Origin: Roseococcus microcysteis
GTDB lineage: Bacteria > Pseudomonadota > Alphaproteobacteria > Acetobacterales > Acetobacteraceae
Length of the DNA stretch: 64,000 nucleotides
Assembly: GCF_014764365.1 (NCBI RefSeq)
Contig: NZ_CP061718.1
Location: 930,001 to 994,000, forward strand
Reading direction: 5' to 3'
The first letter of the stretch is position 1. Each line of letters begins with the position of its first letter. The notes under the pieces were generated by a model that was not told where the DNA came from, made no database searches, and saw nothing but the letters and a program-made list of their open reading frames with translations. Position numbers and translations under genes: made by a program. This document shows, in pieces, positions 63,758 to 64,000 of the stretch.

Positions 63758-64000
63758 TCAATTCCCCTCCACGGTCGCGCGCGGCTTCGGCGCCGCATCG
63801 GGCAGCCAGGCCGCGCCCTCCGGCAGGCTCGCGATCTCGGTGCGGCGACGCGGCAGGGCGCCCGGATACTCCGCCTGCAGCCACGCGATGAGCTTCTCCC
63901 GCACCTCGCAGCGCAGGTCGAAGGCGCGGCCGGCGCTGGTGGCACTCACCAGCATGCGGATTTCCATCGTGTCCTGCCGCAATTCCAGCACCTGCAGCCC
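63758..64000 (-). CDS. MscS-like mechanosensitive channel, C-terminal fragment
   Basis: The last 81 codons of a gene that starts beyond the right edge. The peptide MEIRMLVSATSAGRAFDLR followed by CEVREKLIAWLQAEYPGALPR matches the cytoplasmic C-terminus of a group of alphaproteobacterial MscS-family channels. The final 25 residues are a Pro/Ala-rich tail. It converges with the dehydrogenase gene, 10 bp apart. Family assignment rests on a short piece. Confidence 0.6.
   Translation of the reverse strand, partial: GLQVLELRQDTMEIRMLVSATSAGRAFDLRCEVREKLIAWLQAEYPGALPRRRTEIASLPEGAAWLPDAAPKPRATVEGN

Overview
The window is high-GC, densely packed bacterial chromosome. The first 10.5 kb is part of a proteobacterial photosynthesis gene cluster in the order known from Rhodobacter: bchH(partial)-bchB-bchN-bchF on the minus strand, divergent from ppaA/aerR-ppsR-bchG-pucC-like-bchP-hemC on the plus strand. 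Together with popZ, flaF, an alphaproteobacterial-style ilvB, coq7, cytochrome c2, a Bug-type tripartite tricarboxylate transporter (TTT) binding protein and a malate synthase G, this points to an alphaproteobacterium that makes bacteriochlorophyll, most likely an aerobic anoxygenic phototroph related to the Acetobacteraceae (Roseomonas-like). The family level is an inference; there is no rRNA in the window. No insertion sequence, prophage or CRISPR array was seen.

Layout. 1-10453: bacteriochlorophyll synthesis (dark-operative protochlorophyllide reductase, BchF hydratase, BchG/BchP tail attachment and reduction), its repressor/antirepressor pair and hemC. The shared bchF/ppaA promoter carries a tandem PpsR-like operator. 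10454-12900: a palindrome-rich spacer, coq7, a DCC-family protein, a small membrane protein, a frameshifted tspO and a soluble cytochrome c2 that may serve the photosystem. 12903-23215: two GPP34 (GOLPH3-like) paralogues, an orphan RutA-like monooxygenase, a TTT binding protein, a gamma-glutamyltransferase, glcB, an amidase and serB. 23245-27779: miaA and ilvB-ilvH-ilvC. 27809-30720: a hydrolase, a MOSC protein, a secreted serine protease, a sirtuin and three 58-bp palindromic repeats. 30725-34604: a copper-handling operon (DUF2946, TonB-dependent receptor with a frameshift, YcnI, a small Cys-containing protein, PcuAC). 34601-39999: thpR, then tesA divergent from an ABC transporter (ybbA-ybbP synteny), then a Bax-inhibitor-1 protein. 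40005-45560: leucine degradation (ivd, mccB, mccA) and a glycerophosphodiesterase.

45593-54215 is the most interesting part. Eight same-strand genes combine flagellin and FlaF with a TPR-SPINDLY glycosyltransferase (FlmG-like), a TPR-methyltransferase, an NDP-sugar epimerase, a second methyltransferase, a family 2 glycosyltransferase and a TylF-like methyltransferase. This reads as a flagellin glycosylation island that builds and O-methylates a glycan. The operon starts with a hairpin abutting its first start codon.

54304-64000: ilvD, valS, popZ, tolC and a Pcm-like methyltransferase (valS-popZ-tolC neighbourhood), tRNA-Cys and tRNA-Asn, a LysR regulator divergent from a short-chain dehydrogenase, and the C-terminus of an MscS-like channel.

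Two genes (tspO and the TonB receptor) are each broken by a single missing base in a G/C homopolymer, so sequencing error is as likely as real inactivation. Stop/start overlaps of 4 nt (ATGA, GTGA) join many neighbouring genes and suggest translational coupling.
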